The notes under the pieces: model-generated | Seen by the model: the letters and a program-made list of their open reading frames with translations, nothing else | Told to the model about the DNA's origin: nothing | Database searches by the model: none | Position numbers and translations under genes: made by a program | Part shown: piece after piece, positions 12,549 through 23,219 of the stretch | How positions within the stretch are numbered: position 1 is the stretch's first letter | How the letters are laid out: each line of letters starts with the position of its first letter | NCBI GenBank assembly: GCA_022496805.1 | Contig: CM040096.1 | Coordinates: 9,115,501 to 9,179,500 of the forward strand | DNA from: Pohlia nutans | Taxonomy: Eukaryota > Streptophyta > Bryopsida > Bryales > Mniaceae | Length of the DNA stretch: 64,000 nt | Reading direction: 5' to 3'

Positions 12549-12963
12549 ATTGTAGTCTAGACATTACGATGTATCTACAATGTGGCTCCTCACAAGCCTC
12601 ATGATTACACCACAACTAGGTCGTCAAAAACATCGCAACTGTAACATTCTTCAGGTGCTATCTAAACCACCATGCTCAAGAGGCCTTTCAATTCTGGAAG
12701 AGCCCTAACTTTCATTATGTCATTCATAATGTACATGCAAGTCAACTTCAAACAATTTTCAAGTCATGAGCAATAAGAAGTTTCCTAATCTAGTCATGCA
12801 TGAGAACACGGGCGGTTTGGAGATTCCTCAGAGAATGAAGTGCTAGAAATGCTACAGAACGTTCTGGCCAGGAAGCATCAAAAATAAAACTTCTATCAGA
12901 AAGTTAACCAAGGAAAATAAAACAATCGATAACCTCACATCTCATCACCCAATTTCTATGCCA

Positions 12964-13203
12964 CTCCCTCTGTCCGCAAATGATTGTCCTAGGTTTTGGA
13001 ATAATTTTTTCTTTTGCAATATTTGTCCTATGATTTATACTTCAAACGTAAGCCCTGTCCAAGTGCTTCAAACAGGTAGACAATGAGAGTAGCACAAAAA
13101 CTACATAGACCATTTTTCAAGTACTGAGACGAATTTTATCGGAAAAAAAACGTTAAGCTAAAACACGCTAAAAATTAGGACAGTTATTTCCAGACAGAGG
13201 GAG
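12964..13203. mobile_element. Stowaway-like MITE
   Basis: It starts CTCCCTCTGTCCGCAAATGA and ends CCAGACAGAGGGAG, followed by TA (13204-13205); the left TA has decayed to CA. CTCCCTC ends with a TA duplication are the Stowaway (Tc1/mariner) signature in plants. Confidence 0.85.
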
Positions 13204-13339
13204 TACAAATTATGCACAACACAGGAACTGAATGCACTCAACTAACCTGCAAAATGAGCCCCAATGCCAGAGATCAAGTCTTATTGAATGATCAATGTTA
13301 TACAGGGTTGATTCAACCCTTGAATTTCAAGTCATAACA

Positions 13340-13551
13340 CAGGGTTCTCATATGGTTCCTTGTGTTGATTCCCCTGTGAGTGTCACTTTCCCCTCTGAGC
13401 ATCAGAACTCGACACATGTTAAAACTTTCCTTCTAAAGTAAATGACTAAGCTTTAGCAGGTGATTTTGTACACTGACATGTCAAAACTCAAAATCACAGG
13501 GAAAAGTGACACTCACGGGGAATCAAAACACGGAACCATATGAGCTCCCTG
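13340..13551. mobile_element. MITE with CAGGG...CCCTG ends
   Basis: Long inverted ends of about 55 bp: CAGGGTTCTCATATGGTTCC at the left and GGAACCATATGAGCTCCCTG at the right, with AGTGTCAC inside both arms. The duplicated flank at 13815-13840 (caagtcacaatgaag) lacks it, so it inserted after, or is missing from, that duplicate. Confidence 0.75.
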
Positions 13552-13590
13552 TACAATGAAGATCGGCACTTACTAGCTAGCGGTAAGTAA

Positions 13591-13683
13591 GTTTCCTGGT
13601 GACATGGCCGGAGCTTCGTAAGGACTAAAAATGTTATGTTAAAACACGCCAAAAAATAGAACAGTTATTTCCGGACAGAGGGA
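13591..13683. repeat. duplicated fragment: 3' end of the secreted-protein gene fused to a Stowaway end
   Basis: 13591-13624 repeats the last roughly eleven codons and stop region of the gene at 13876-14394 (gtttcctggtgacatggccggagc). It runs directly into 13627-13683, a repeat of the right end of the Stowaway at 12964-13203. The block 13150-13624 is therefore a diverged tandem copy of 13627-13912. Confidence 0.75.
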
Positions 13684-13875
13684 GTACAAATTATGCATGA
13701 CACGTCCAGGAACGGAATGCACTCAACTAACCTGCAAAATGAGCCCCACTGCCAGAGATCAAGTCTTATTGAATGAATTCGGCAATGTTGTACAGGGTTG
13801 ATCAATTCAACCCTTGAATTTCAAGTCACAATGAAGATCAATCGGCACTGACTAGCTAGTGGTAAGTAAGTTTAC

Positions 13876-14394
13876 TTAGTTTCCTGGCGACATGGCCGGA
13901 GCTTGGTAAGGAGACTCGTATCCTGGCGCCATGGAGGGGCCGTCGTAGTACATGGGCGCCATAACGGGGGAGATCGCGGGTCCGCGGACGTAGGGAGGCG
14001 GGGCGGTGACAAACGGCGGCGTGGCGGACGCACCCAAATTGAAGCAGCCCTGGTAGCAGTAGGATTCGTTCGTGGCCGGGTCGATCAACTTCATCAGCGT
14101 GTAGTAGATGTACGGTCGGAGATCACTAGCCGGATTGGCGGTTTCGTTCGTGAGCGCCGCGCGCAGCGTCGCCTGGCACCCCGCCGTGACGGCGTCCGCG
14201 TACAGCGAGTTCGAGAATCCATACCACGCACAAGCCACGGCCGCTCCGTCTAATGTCAGCGTGGGCACAGGCCCGTACTCCGTCGTGGGCTGGTCCGGGA
14301 AATTTGCAGGTCGCGGCAGCCCGTCTTCCAGCGTCGCGGCCACCCCGATGACAATGCAGGCGCACAACAGGAACGTAATCGCCACTCTCGTCAT
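13876..14394 (-). CDS. small secreted Pro/Ala/Ser/Tyr-tailed protein, unknown function
   Basis: This 172-residue intronless ORF starts at an ATG whose first 20 residues (MTRVAITFLLCACIVIGVAA) look like a signal peptide, with likely cleavage before TLEDG. The mature part has four cysteines (VACAWYG, AGCQATL, YCYQGC), two N-glycosylation sequons (NET, NES) and a tail rich in Pro, Ala, Ser, Met and Tyr (PSMAPGYESPYQAPAMSPGN) that resembles cell-wall hydroxyproline-rich stretches. GC content is well above the flanks, which favours a real gene. I do not recognise the family; an apoplastic or cell-wall role is only a guess. The 3' end is tandemly duplicated downstream, ending in a transposon fragment. 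Confidence 0.72.
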   Translation of the reverse strand: MTRVAITFLLCACIVIGVAATLEDGLPRPANFPDQPTTEYGPVPTLTLDGAAVACAWYGFSNSLYADAVTAGCQATLRAALTNETANPASDLRPYIYYTLMKLIDPATNESYCYQGCFNLGASATPPFVTAPPPYVRGPAISPVMAPMYYDGPSMAPGYESPYQAPAMSPGN

Positions 14395-15060
14395 GATGTC
14401 TCACTCCTGCACAATCTTGAATCACAATCACAGCCATTCACGCATATGAAATGACTACCTGACAAGATTCTTAGACAATCTCAATCTTGACAGCATTAAT
14501 CTCACCGATTTTTGCTACTTCATACAACCTAATCCCAATTCAACCGGGCAGCAGTGTCGAAAACTCTCACCTGAAACTCTGAACCAGCAGAAATGGAACC
14601 CGCACAATCTCGATCTTCCCTGCCACACTGAACCCAGTTCGATCAACCTGGCCTTCTGCAGGCCCTGCTGCGTCGAAACCTGAACCTCTGAACCTGCAGA
14701 AACGGAAGGCGCGGAGTTTACATAGAGCTCTTCGGCGGTTCATCTTGCAGCAGCTACTATCTCGCTCGGCTGCGTTCTCCTCTGGCGCCAAATGCGTAGT
14801 TGACTGACAAAGTATTTACATGGGCTTAACTTAGAAACTTCACAGAAGCTTGTATTAGTTTAATGAATAATTTTATTTTATTTTGAATTCGAAAAAAATA
14901 CTATTTTACTCGTGTATACACCGGGGAAAGGGAGTCGGTATGATCGACACACTGTAACTGCTACTACAGTTCGGTTTCATCAGATCTAGAACCGCAGTAC
15001 GCGGCACATAGTTGAAAAAGGCAGGGCCTAGTCAACATGCAGGGAGACCGTGGAGGGAAG
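14395..15060 (-). other. upstream region of the secreted-protein gene
   Basis: Probable promoter and 5' UTR on the minus strand. I cannot place a TATA box or splice site with confidence. The 74-residue ORF at 14567-14791 has no recognisable features. Confidence 0.35.
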
Positions 15061-15064
15061 GTTA

Positions 15065-15565
15065 GAAATAGACGCGCCTCGTGTTCACGGAGTGCCCAAC
15101 TGTGGACGGACGAAGAAGCCACAATGCTCGGCGTCGGAACTCTCGTTCATGACATTCCTCTGGCACGCGCAGGCACCCTCTCCGGATTTTCATTGTCTAG
15201 ACGTACGTTTCAGTAACCTACCCCAGAATGTTACTTTCCTAGTGATTGTTCTGTAGCGGAGTTACTGTAGCGAGGTTTCTTCGGCAGCCTGGGACGATGA
15301 GTTCGACGGAAGCTCAGAAATAGACGAGCCTCGTGTTCACGGAGTGCCCAACTTCGTCCGTCCATAGTTGCCACAGTGCTCGGCGCAGGAACTCTCGTTC
15401 ATGACATTCCTCTGGCACCTTCCCCGGTTTCTCTTCAGTGTCTAAACATTTACGTTATTTCAGTCACCTACTCCACGCAGATTGTTACTAGTTTCTAGTG
15501 ATCGTTCTGTAACGGAGACACTGTAGCGAGGTTTCTTCGGCAGCCTGGGTGGGTCGATGAGTACG
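15065..15565. repeat. direct tandem duplication, two units of about 250 bp
   Basis: Unit 1 is 15065-15315 and unit 2 is 15316-15565. Shared blocks include CTCGTGTTCACGGAGTGCCC, AACTCTCGTTCATGACATTC and GAGGTTTCTTCGGCAGCCTG. Unit 2 lacks part of the unit 1 middle (cgcgcaggcaccctct). No protein is encoded in a frame shared by both. Confidence 0.8.
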
Positions 15566-15829
15566 TTCGACTGTGGAGTAAGTTACATGGATGATGCAGG
15601 TGCTTTGTAGTTGGTGTTCCGGCCTAAAATCCAGCGTGTAGCGGTGGTCTGTGAGGGAAAGTCGGCGCCGAGATAGCAAGTGACAGGCACCTCCGTTGTC
15701 GTCGTGGAAATCTTTGATGAGCACATTCAGTTCCACTGCCACGAGTTCATCAACTGCGTGGATGGGTTGCCTGCCTGGTTGTCTCATCAAGCTTCGTTAC
15801 CAGGACGGACATAAGGTAACTATACCTAA

Positions 15830-15968
15830 GGGCCTCTTTACACTAGAGGCAAGAAGCCATGAGGAGAGAAATTTCAGCCAATGAGAAATTGGTCTTCTCG
15901 GTTTCTAGGCCTCCCATTGGCTGAAATTTCTCTCCTCACGGCTTCTCGCCTCTAGTGTACAGAGGCCC
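15830..15968. mobile_element. 139-bp foldback element
   Basis: Almost perfect inverted arms of about 60 bp: GGGCCTCTTTACACTAGAGG at the left, the complement ending at GGCCC (15968), with the loop around 15890-15905. It would fold into a long hairpin RNA if transcribed. A MITE origin is likely; no clear target duplication. Confidence 0.75.
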
Positions 15969-16270
15969 TTGAAGCATCCCCCTTACTAACCGAGCCTATT
16001 TACACATATAAAATATAAAATATTTTTGGTGGGTCCTAATAGCAAGTTCAAGAGGATTCCAACGCATTTTAGCATGCATTATTTGGACACCGTATGAATA
16101 AGTTATGAACTTCCAAAGTGCTGACTATAGGTTGACCATAAAGCAACCCTAAACTGTGATGTTCAGATTGTGCACATTCTCATCAATAGTAGGGTGCCAG
16201 AATCTACTTATTATAGAATATTGAGCCAGGGACGATTTAAGGAAAAGGTTGCTTTTAGATATCGTTATCT

Positions 16271-16507
16271 TAAGGTTCTTTAACCCTCGTAAGTTGTACC
16301 TAGTAATAAGAATCGTTGCACAAGAATCACTGTAGCAAATTCTAGAATATTGGATATGCCACGTAATTCTTTACCTAAAGAATGATGGTAGAGAGTTGGA
16401 AGTCCACAGTAGCCCCGCCTCAAGAATCACATGTTTTGAATTTTTTTATCTTTCATGCAGTGAGAGTAAAATGATGAACCCTTGCAAGTTTGGGTTAAAG
16501 AACCTTA
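16271..16507. mobile_element. MITE with TAAGGTTCTTTA ends, copy 1
   Basis: 237 bp with TAAGGTTCTTTAACCCT and GGGTTAAAGAACCTTA ends. An inverted second copy lies at 51296-51527 and shares internal blocks such as CAAGAATCACATGTTTTGAA. Non-coding. Confidence 0.75.
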
Positions 16508-16869
16508 TGGATGTAGGCATCTTTCTACATGCTTCTAGAAAGACCTGTCACTTGCTCAAGGGTTACCTACGAGGCTAAAATAGTGTCAAAAGGAACTTGT
16601 TGAAAGTTGTGAGATGGCATGTGAAGAATGAAACTCAATGTTACTACTTTAGTACAGTAGAAGCACCCATAACCGAGAATACACCTCAAACCAATGTGTT
16701 GACCCTAAAATTGGGCCCAACCCTTTTCACCAAGGTTTGAACCCAACGCAACCAACAATTTTTACATTGAAACTGACAAGATCTTACACAAGCCCAACTT
16801 CAAGAATTGGGTCCACCAATAATAGAAGACCAATTTGTGGGCTTGGGTCTATTTACACATTTCAATTAT

Positions 16870-17857
16870 ATATATACAGTGATGGACAAAACTGAGTTTT
16901 GATTTGAAACTTTTCCATTCAAACAACCATACCAAGAGCATCAATGGGCAAAGTCCAAAAGTGAATATGCAAAAGTTGTAGTGTGCGACATATAACACAT
17001 TAATACGGAAGTTTGATGATATTGAACACAAAAAAAACAAGTTGTTCAATTGGTTGATTGAGTATGTACATCATGAACTCTAGGCTTTGAACAAAAAATT
17101 TAGACCAAAAAACTGCATCATACAACTCTAAGATATAAATTGAATGCATTGGCCTATTCAACAACTATTTCAAATGCAAGGGCATTAAAATGTAACAATG
17201 GTTCATGTTGCAACCTATGCTCTCTATACAATGGCCAATGCAGTCCTATGCTCTCAATTCCAAAAAAAAATTCACATATCGTGAGAACCAACATCATTTG
17301 CATGTTTGTCAAATTGTGAATATTTTAAATTCTATAAATATCAACCTCCTTCAATTTTCGTGTACAACAATCTAAAATGATGTATACCAACATGCCAAGG
17401 CACAAAAAGTTTTTTTGAAGCTCTAAGAAAACATTGACAAAATTTAAAGTAGTTCCGAATGATATCGTACAAAACCGAGTTTTAGACATGGCTAACTTTG
17501 AAATTCATTTTCTTTCAAATCACGCTAAAAATTAATTATCAGTATGGTCAGACTTTCAAAAAATGTTTTAGATACTCATTTAATGAATTTAGAAGCATTG
17601 ATTGTTTAATATTCAACAAAATTACAAATTTTATTTTTAGAATTTGAAATTTGGTATGATTGATTAAAATTAGACATTTTATTCTAAAATTCAAAAAATG
17701 CAATTTTTTCAAAAGAGAGAACACCATTAGTTTCCCATTTATAACACTAGGACAATATTGACAGAGGTCTTTGTATTTGAAAATTCTCCTCAATGAAGTT
17801 TAACTCAAATTGGGGTGATTCAAATTGGGTTGGAAAGTAGACTTGATTTCCTATTTG

Positions 17858-17912
<55 letters not shown>

Positions 17913-17992
17913 GCCTTTATAATTTTTTTAGTCTTGGGCAACCCATAAAAAAGGGCAGCGACGATAAAATGGTCGTACGGTCACTTTAGGGG
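16870..17992 (-). mobile_element. TTAA-type element, family D' copy 1
   Basis: The right edge is CACTTTAGGGG followed by TTAA 17993-17996. Reverse-complemented, it matches D3 (29071-29495) from the terminus through the GACCATACTGATAATT block. The left edge is uncertain; sequence at 16890-17040 recurs inverted at 20236-20375, so about 16870 is an estimate. Confidence 0.6.
17859..17911. repeat. (ATT)n microsatellite
   Basis: About 17-18 uninterrupted ATT units, inside D'1. Confidence 0.95.
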
Positions 17993-17996
17993 TTAA

Positions 17997-19231
17997 CCGA
18001 TGAGCTCCCAAGAGACCATTTTTTGATCGTTGCCCATTTTTCCCGGCTACTCAGGCCCAAGACATTACATTTTTTTCAAAACAAAAAGTATGATGTGATA
18101 AGTCAATGAGTCTTCTTTCCAATGCAAGCGGAATTATTTCCATCAATCAAAACTCCACTTAGGGGAATTTTTCAAAGTGAAACACCTCAATGTTGAAAGA
18201 CAACTTCAACACTTCGGTCAGGCTTACTAAAAAAATCTAAGCTAATGAGATTCATTGGGCATCCCAAAGGCACTTTTGTCTAGCCCACATGGGTTGTATG
18301 CTATAAATTGTGGATTCATCCAATTAGAGGAGAATTGAAGGGATAATCTAACTAGGGCTCCGCTCCTCTCCGCACCACTAGTGACGAAGTGAAAGGCCAT
18401 AAAATTCAATAAAATGTGAAAGGCTAGGTTACTTCACATAAATGGTCTATGGTGGCGGAATGAAAAAGTCATGGGACCATCCAAGGATGTGAAAGGCTAG
18501 GTAACATCATAGAAAGACCATCCAAGGAGACCATAGAAAGACCATAGAAAGACCATCCAAGGAGACCATCCAAGGAGACCATAGAAAGACCATAGAAAGA
18601 CCATCCAAGGAGACCATCCAAGGATGTGAAAGGCTAGGTAACATCATAGAAAACCTTGTCCTAGAACTATTGACTGCTAGCTCGGTGCTCGCGGGCTCAC
18701 TTACAAACTCTACAACCGTCGGAAAGCGACAAATGGAACCTGTAATCGTCAATACCATTTTCCTAAACCAACTCCTACCAACGGTTGTCTCTGGAATTTA
18801 GCCAAAATCTCTTGCTTTCTTTCAATACCCCACCCATTACAAGGTCTCTAAGAAAATGCTAATGCATTGAACATCTTATCAAATTGTAGCATGCATCTTG
18901 TTAACTACCTCATCTTGAGGATGGTAAAAAATGTCACATCATTTCAGCTTTTTTTTTTTGGGTTTTGAGAGCCCATCAAAGCAATGTTGTCCAAATTTTT
19001 CAGGGCCTGAAATTTCAAAATCTCAACTTCATTTGCTATAATCTTGACATCCGTACGGTCAAATGTTTTGAAATTTTTAGGGATGGTTTATAAAGCCTAG
19101 GAGTACAAGATCCTACGGTTGGAATTTTAAAAAATGGTTTTAGAAAGCATTCAGAGATCATCAGCGAAAATCTTCAAAAATCTCTAAAATGAGGCAGTTT
19201 TGGGTGGGGGACCCCCTCGAGCGTTTAGGGG
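17997..19231 (-). mobile_element. TTAA-type element, family D copy 1
   Basis: Between TTAA 17993-17996 (shared with D'1) and TTAA 19232-19235, ending GAGCGTTTAGGGG. It matches D2 (27176-27960) in inverted orientation at both ends. Its middle, about 18351-18790, is absent from D2 (D2 reads gaatttagcc straight into ggataat in the opposite sense), so it carries a second insertion or captured DNA of about 440 bp. Confidence 0.75.
18512..18640. repeat. short tandem array (accatagaaag / accatccaagg)
   Basis: Alternating 10-12-bp units ACCATAGAAAG and ACCATCCAAGGAG repeat about ten times inside the extra segment of D1, bracketed by two copies of GTGAAAGGCTAGGTAACATC (about 18489 and 18626). Confidence 0.85.
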
Positions 19232-19242
19232 TTAAGGGTTAA

Positions 19243-19474
19243 CTCCTAAAAGGACTAAGAAGTTCGAATTGGACTTATGTTTGTCTTCAACAATTTTGAA
19301 TGGATCCTATGTAAAATTATTTTTGTTCAATTTTTTTTTTTTTTGAACCAACCCATACAATGTCTTTCATGTACTCTATTGATATAAAATTTTGTCCCAT
19401 TTGAATTATATTTTTCACCATAGGGATAGTTGATTTTGTGATTTTAAAATCATGAATCCATGGTCCTTTAGAGA
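19243..19474. mobile_element. TTAA-type MITE, family E copy 1
   Basis: After TTAA 19239-19242 it starts CTCCTAAAAGGACTAAG and ends GGTCCTTTAGAGA, the decayed form of the E4 end. It shares CCAACCCATACAATGTC-type and ATCATGAATCCATGGTCC-type blocks with E3 and E4. Confidence 0.7.
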
Positions 19475-19895
19475 TGAACCCTCCTCTGCCTAAATACACT
19501 CAAAATTCTCTTATATCGCTCATTTGGTAACCAACCTACATCAGTTCAGAACTTGACAAGTGGAAAAGTGTCCAATCACAAGTGTTAGAGTGCGAGTTTA
19601 CTTCCTATGCGGTTCCTGCATGTTGCCTCCGCAATCCACGAGACTCTTGCCAAAACAATTGCCTTCCTCTTGCAAATTGAAATTGCAGGACTCTACTACT
19701 ACCCTTTAAAGAGAGTAGGGCCACGTCCTTACTCGAATAAAAGCTTGTCACAAAATTTTGTTCCAGAAGTGCGCGCAGGAGCTCGAACAAATGACACCCC
19801 CCCTCCTCTATTAGCAAATATTCTCTACAAATAGAGACTGGAATATGATATTCGACATTCAAGGCAATACAAACTACAAAGATGTACTTCCTTAA

Positions 19896-19970
19896 CTCCT
19901 AAAGGACCAACCATCCATATTTTGGATGGTTTTTGGTCAAAGGCCCACTATTATTCAAGTGTTTTGGTCG
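19896..19970. mobile_element. lone E-like left end
   Basis: TTAA 19892-19895 is followed by CTCCTAAAGGACCAACC and a hairpin (AACCATCCATATTTTGGATGGTT). The right end was not found. It may be a solo or truncated terminus. Confidence 0.4.
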
Positions 19971-20139
19971 TGTTGCACTTGGTGTTTGCATAGGAATACC
20001 ATTTGTATTATGTGAATTTTGGAACTAACCGTGTCATTGCCACGTAAACTTAGTTTCCAATTGTAATTAGGTGTGGTCCCATTGCAAAAGGGTGTTGGCT
20101 CCCATTGCTCTATCATGCTAAGAGCATCCACACTCATGC

Positions 20140-20216
20140 ACGCTAAAAATTAATTGTCAGTATGGTCAGACTTTCAAATCACATTTTTTGAAAGTCTGAC
20201 CATACTGATAATTGAG
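20140..20216. repeat. short hairpin derived from family D'
   Basis: Two inverted copies of the GTCAGTATGGTCAGACTTTC block lie about 10 bp apart. The same block occurs once in D'1 (about 17535) and, diverged, in D3 (about 29470). The sequence to 20375 repeats 16890-17040 inverted. Confidence 0.7.
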
Positions 20217-20734
20217 TTTTTCTTCAAACTTCCGTAGTAATGTGTTATATGTCGCACACTACAACTTTTGCATATTCACTTTTGGACTTTGCCCATTGAC
20301 GCTCTTGGTATGGTTGTTTGAATGAAAAAGTTTCAAATCAATACTCACTTTTGTCCATCACTATATACATATATATACGTTTATTTATTTTTGTATAAAA
20401 ACATTTTTTTACAAAGAATTTAAGGGCTGGAATTTCCAAAGAATTTATACAATGGGCCCAACTCTTGGACCCAATGCCTTATACTAGGGAAAAATGGGCT
20501 CCATTCTAATTTTATTATATTAAGTACTTTAGGCCGGTCCTAAGGCTAATATAGACTAAAATATTGATGAATTGGGCCCAAGAACAAATGAACGAGCCAG
20601 ACTCCCTAGTGTAAAACAACCCTTATGTGTGAAGACAATGGTTTATTGGTTTGAGGAGTTTACATTTGTCCACATCGTGCTCAAATTTGCAAAATAACAA
20701 TATCATTTTCTAATTCATAGTAGTATGTATTTAA

Positions 20735-21573
20735 CCCCTAAACATACCAAGGTGTCCCTGGAAGTGACGATTTGAGAAAAATCATCATAAAGTACTTTTA
20801 GAAGAATATTTTGGAACTGATGTACAAATGAAATTTCTAGATTTTGAATTTTAGATTCCATCCATACAGTTCCATTCACCAATACTATCATTAATATTTA
20901 ATTATAAAATTTGAAAGTTAAAATTTAGAATTCTTTCTAAATTTGATTACAAACAAAATCTTAATATTTTTTGAGTAAAATGTGTTGGAACGAATTTGAA
21001 ATGAGATACTCTTAAACCTTGGGGAAGTCACTTAGTATGAATTTTGGGATATATGAGCGAACATAGGGTATTTAATGGGGGGCTATGAAATAATTGTACT
21101 ATTTCTAGTATATTTAGGGTACATGCTTGATATTTTCTAAGAATATTCTCAAATTAGTTTAAAACACCCTATATTACTTTTAAAATTATAATATTTTTAT
21201 CTCAAATGAATAAAATACACCCTATTTTTGTTCTCTCATGGTTATCTAAAATTTTGACAATGACTTCCCTGGATCTTAAATGTGGTGATTCTTTGAAATT
21301 TTTGTGTTCCTTAAATCTATGACCTCATTTTTGCAAGGCCACTTTTGAACTGCAATCAATGCAATTTTGGCTTGGTCACCAACTTGACATACTTCTACAT
21401 TTGTATTTTTAGAAAAATACGTACTTATGTATTACTAAATCCAACCATTAGATAGAAAAACAACTTGGTGAAGTATCTCAAATTGGATGACTTTCATCCA
21501 AACATTGATGAGAACATAGGATGAATTTGAATCTATTAGTCATTTAGAAACTAAACGCTGTGACATTTAGGGG
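20735..21573 (+). mobile_element. TTAA-type element, family G copy 1 (with nested insert)
   Basis: Between TTAA 20731-20734 and 21574-21577; CCCCTAAACATACC ... GACATTTAGGGG. It matches G2 (51729-52307) inverted. Without the nested 258-bp insert and its 6-bp duplication it is about 575 bp, like G2. Confidence 0.88.
21017..21274. mobile_element. insert nested in G1, CTTAAA duplication
   Basis: Flanked by CTTAAA at 21011-21016 and 21275-21280, while G2 reads through the corresponding site once. The inverted ends share GGGGAAGTCA / TGACTTCCCT. The duplication contains TTAA, so the exact target length (4 to 6) is open. Confidence 0.75.
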
Positions 21574-21686
21574 TTAAAGATATCCTCCTTTTTTCTCTAG
21601 ACACATGATCAGAGAATCCATAGGCCATCAAATCCCTAGTCCATCAAGGGAACTTTCGCCCCTTCAATTTTGAATGAAAAATGGTA

Positions 21687-22092
21687 CTTCCTCTGTCTTG
21701 CAAAAAGACCATGACATCAACTTAAATTTTGTTCCAAAATAAAACCATGATTTCCAATTGTACTCATTCACCGCCGACAAATAATCTTCGCGCATGCTTA
21801 ACAATTGCTTTAAGGCATTGCAAACAATCTAGCACCTTAATCCATGGATTTTGATCATGCTAATCATGGGATTTGATCATACTGATCATGGATTATTGTC
21901 ATGGATTATGGTCATGTATACACTTTCTGGTAGTCAAAATACTCCCTTTGTACTCAATTAATCCATAGATTTGCATCACAGTCAACATACTCCCTCTGTA
22001 ATATTTGGATTAAGCTTAATCCATAAATTTCAGCAAACACAACACTTAATCCATGGATTTCAGTGAAAACAAGATCTTTTTGTGGGACAGAG
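21687..22092. mobile_element. Stowaway-like MITE, about 406 bp
   Basis: CTTCCTCTGTCTTGCAAAAA ... CTTTTTGTGGGACAGAG flanked by TA (21685-21686, 22093-22094). It contains further CTCCCT-TGTA motifs that may be nested relatives. A partial copy of its left half lies at about 28334-28493. Confidence 0.7.
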
Positions 22093-22182
22093 TAATGACT
22101 AACAATGACGTTTTATTCATCAAGTACAGAAATCCGTCACAATCACTGTGTTGGACATATACTCATAATATGTTCTAATGTA

Positions 22183-22262
22183 CTCTCTCTGTTCCAAAAT
22201 AAAAGCCCGTGGGAACAATGCTTCCAGTTCTGGAAGGTGCATTCTATTTTGGACAGAGGAAG
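22183..22262. mobile_element. 80-bp Stowaway-like MITE
   Basis: CTCTCTCTGTTCCAAAATAA ... CTATTTTGGACAGAGGAAG flanked by TA on both sides (22181-22182, 22263-22264). Confidence 0.75.
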
Positions 22263-22884
22263 TACTACAGTTGTGCATTAGAATATGACAACAAGGTGGA
22301 GAACATGAAAATTTTGCAGACGAAGTGCAAGATTCACTTCTTCAATAAAACATTGTCCAATAATCTTGCTAAACCGTTTACGTGATCCAGAGCTGAGTAA
22401 TAAATCAAGAATCTTAGAACCTTGAATTGATGCCAACATAACGTTTTGTACGTTTCAGTTCATACCGGCATCAACTTCCTCAAGTATGAGATCATCAACG
22501 ATGTCAAGGTGAGGAACTTACTGCAGGGGATATAGGAGGGAGAAGTTCGGTGTTTCGCTCCATAATACTACATGTGAAAGCCTGGAGAAAACAAAGATCA
22601 ACGGTGATATCACTCTGCACCTTTAATCCGTATAACCTAGGCAACAACAAAATCATTACATTAAGCAGTGTTTCAAGAACCTAATCCTGGAAAACACATC
22701 AAAAGTGCACCACAGTCCAACTAGCAGTGATATGCGTTATTAACCTGATTGCCTTAATCGAGCATTCCTATGCACGTTCAAATGGATACAAATGTACCAA
22801 GTAAATTTCATGACTGCGAAAACCCAGAACTGAACTCAAGACCAGGTTTCATTATGACAAATGCAGAGGAACTAAATTGTTACA

Positions 22885-23155
22885 TAGGAATTTAGGACCT
22901 CACTGATTTTTAAGGATTTTCGTGCGACATTTGATATTTCATGGGTTCGTATATTTTTTGCATGGATTTCGCGCTAATTCTGCACTGAATTTGCACGGCT
23001 TCTACATTCACTCTTTTAGTTGTCTAACAAAGTGCAGAATCCATGCGGAATTAGCATGAAATCCGTGCAAAATCCGTGCAAAAAATATACAAACCCATGA
23101 AATATCGAATGTCGCACGAAAACCGTTAAAAATCAATGAGGTCCTAAATTCCTAA
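22885..23155. mobile_element. foldback MITE with TAGGAATTTAGG ends
   Basis: Arms of about 100 bp are inverted: TAGGAATTTAGGACCTCA at the left and GAGGTCCTAAATTCCTA at the right, both with GCACGAAAA and AAATATACAAACCCATGAA-type blocks. The loop is around 23005-23030. Non-coding. Confidence 0.8.
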
Positions 23156-23219
23156 TGTACTTGCCACAACATATCGGCGCCACCAGTCAATGCTTGATTT
23201 CTAAAGTACCCGCTAAAGT

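Noticed and set aside
13903..14449. ORFs opposite or out of frame to the secreted-protein gene
   Set aside because: Shadow frames of a GC-rich exon; only the 172-residue minus frame has a signal peptide and ordered features.
18512..18640. CRISPR-like array
   Set aside because: Units are 10-13 bp, contiguous and without spacers, in a eukaryotic genome; it is a simple tandem array.
19605..19862. Overlapping ORFs on both strands
   Set aside because: Neither frame resembles a known protein and no splice or promoter context supports one.
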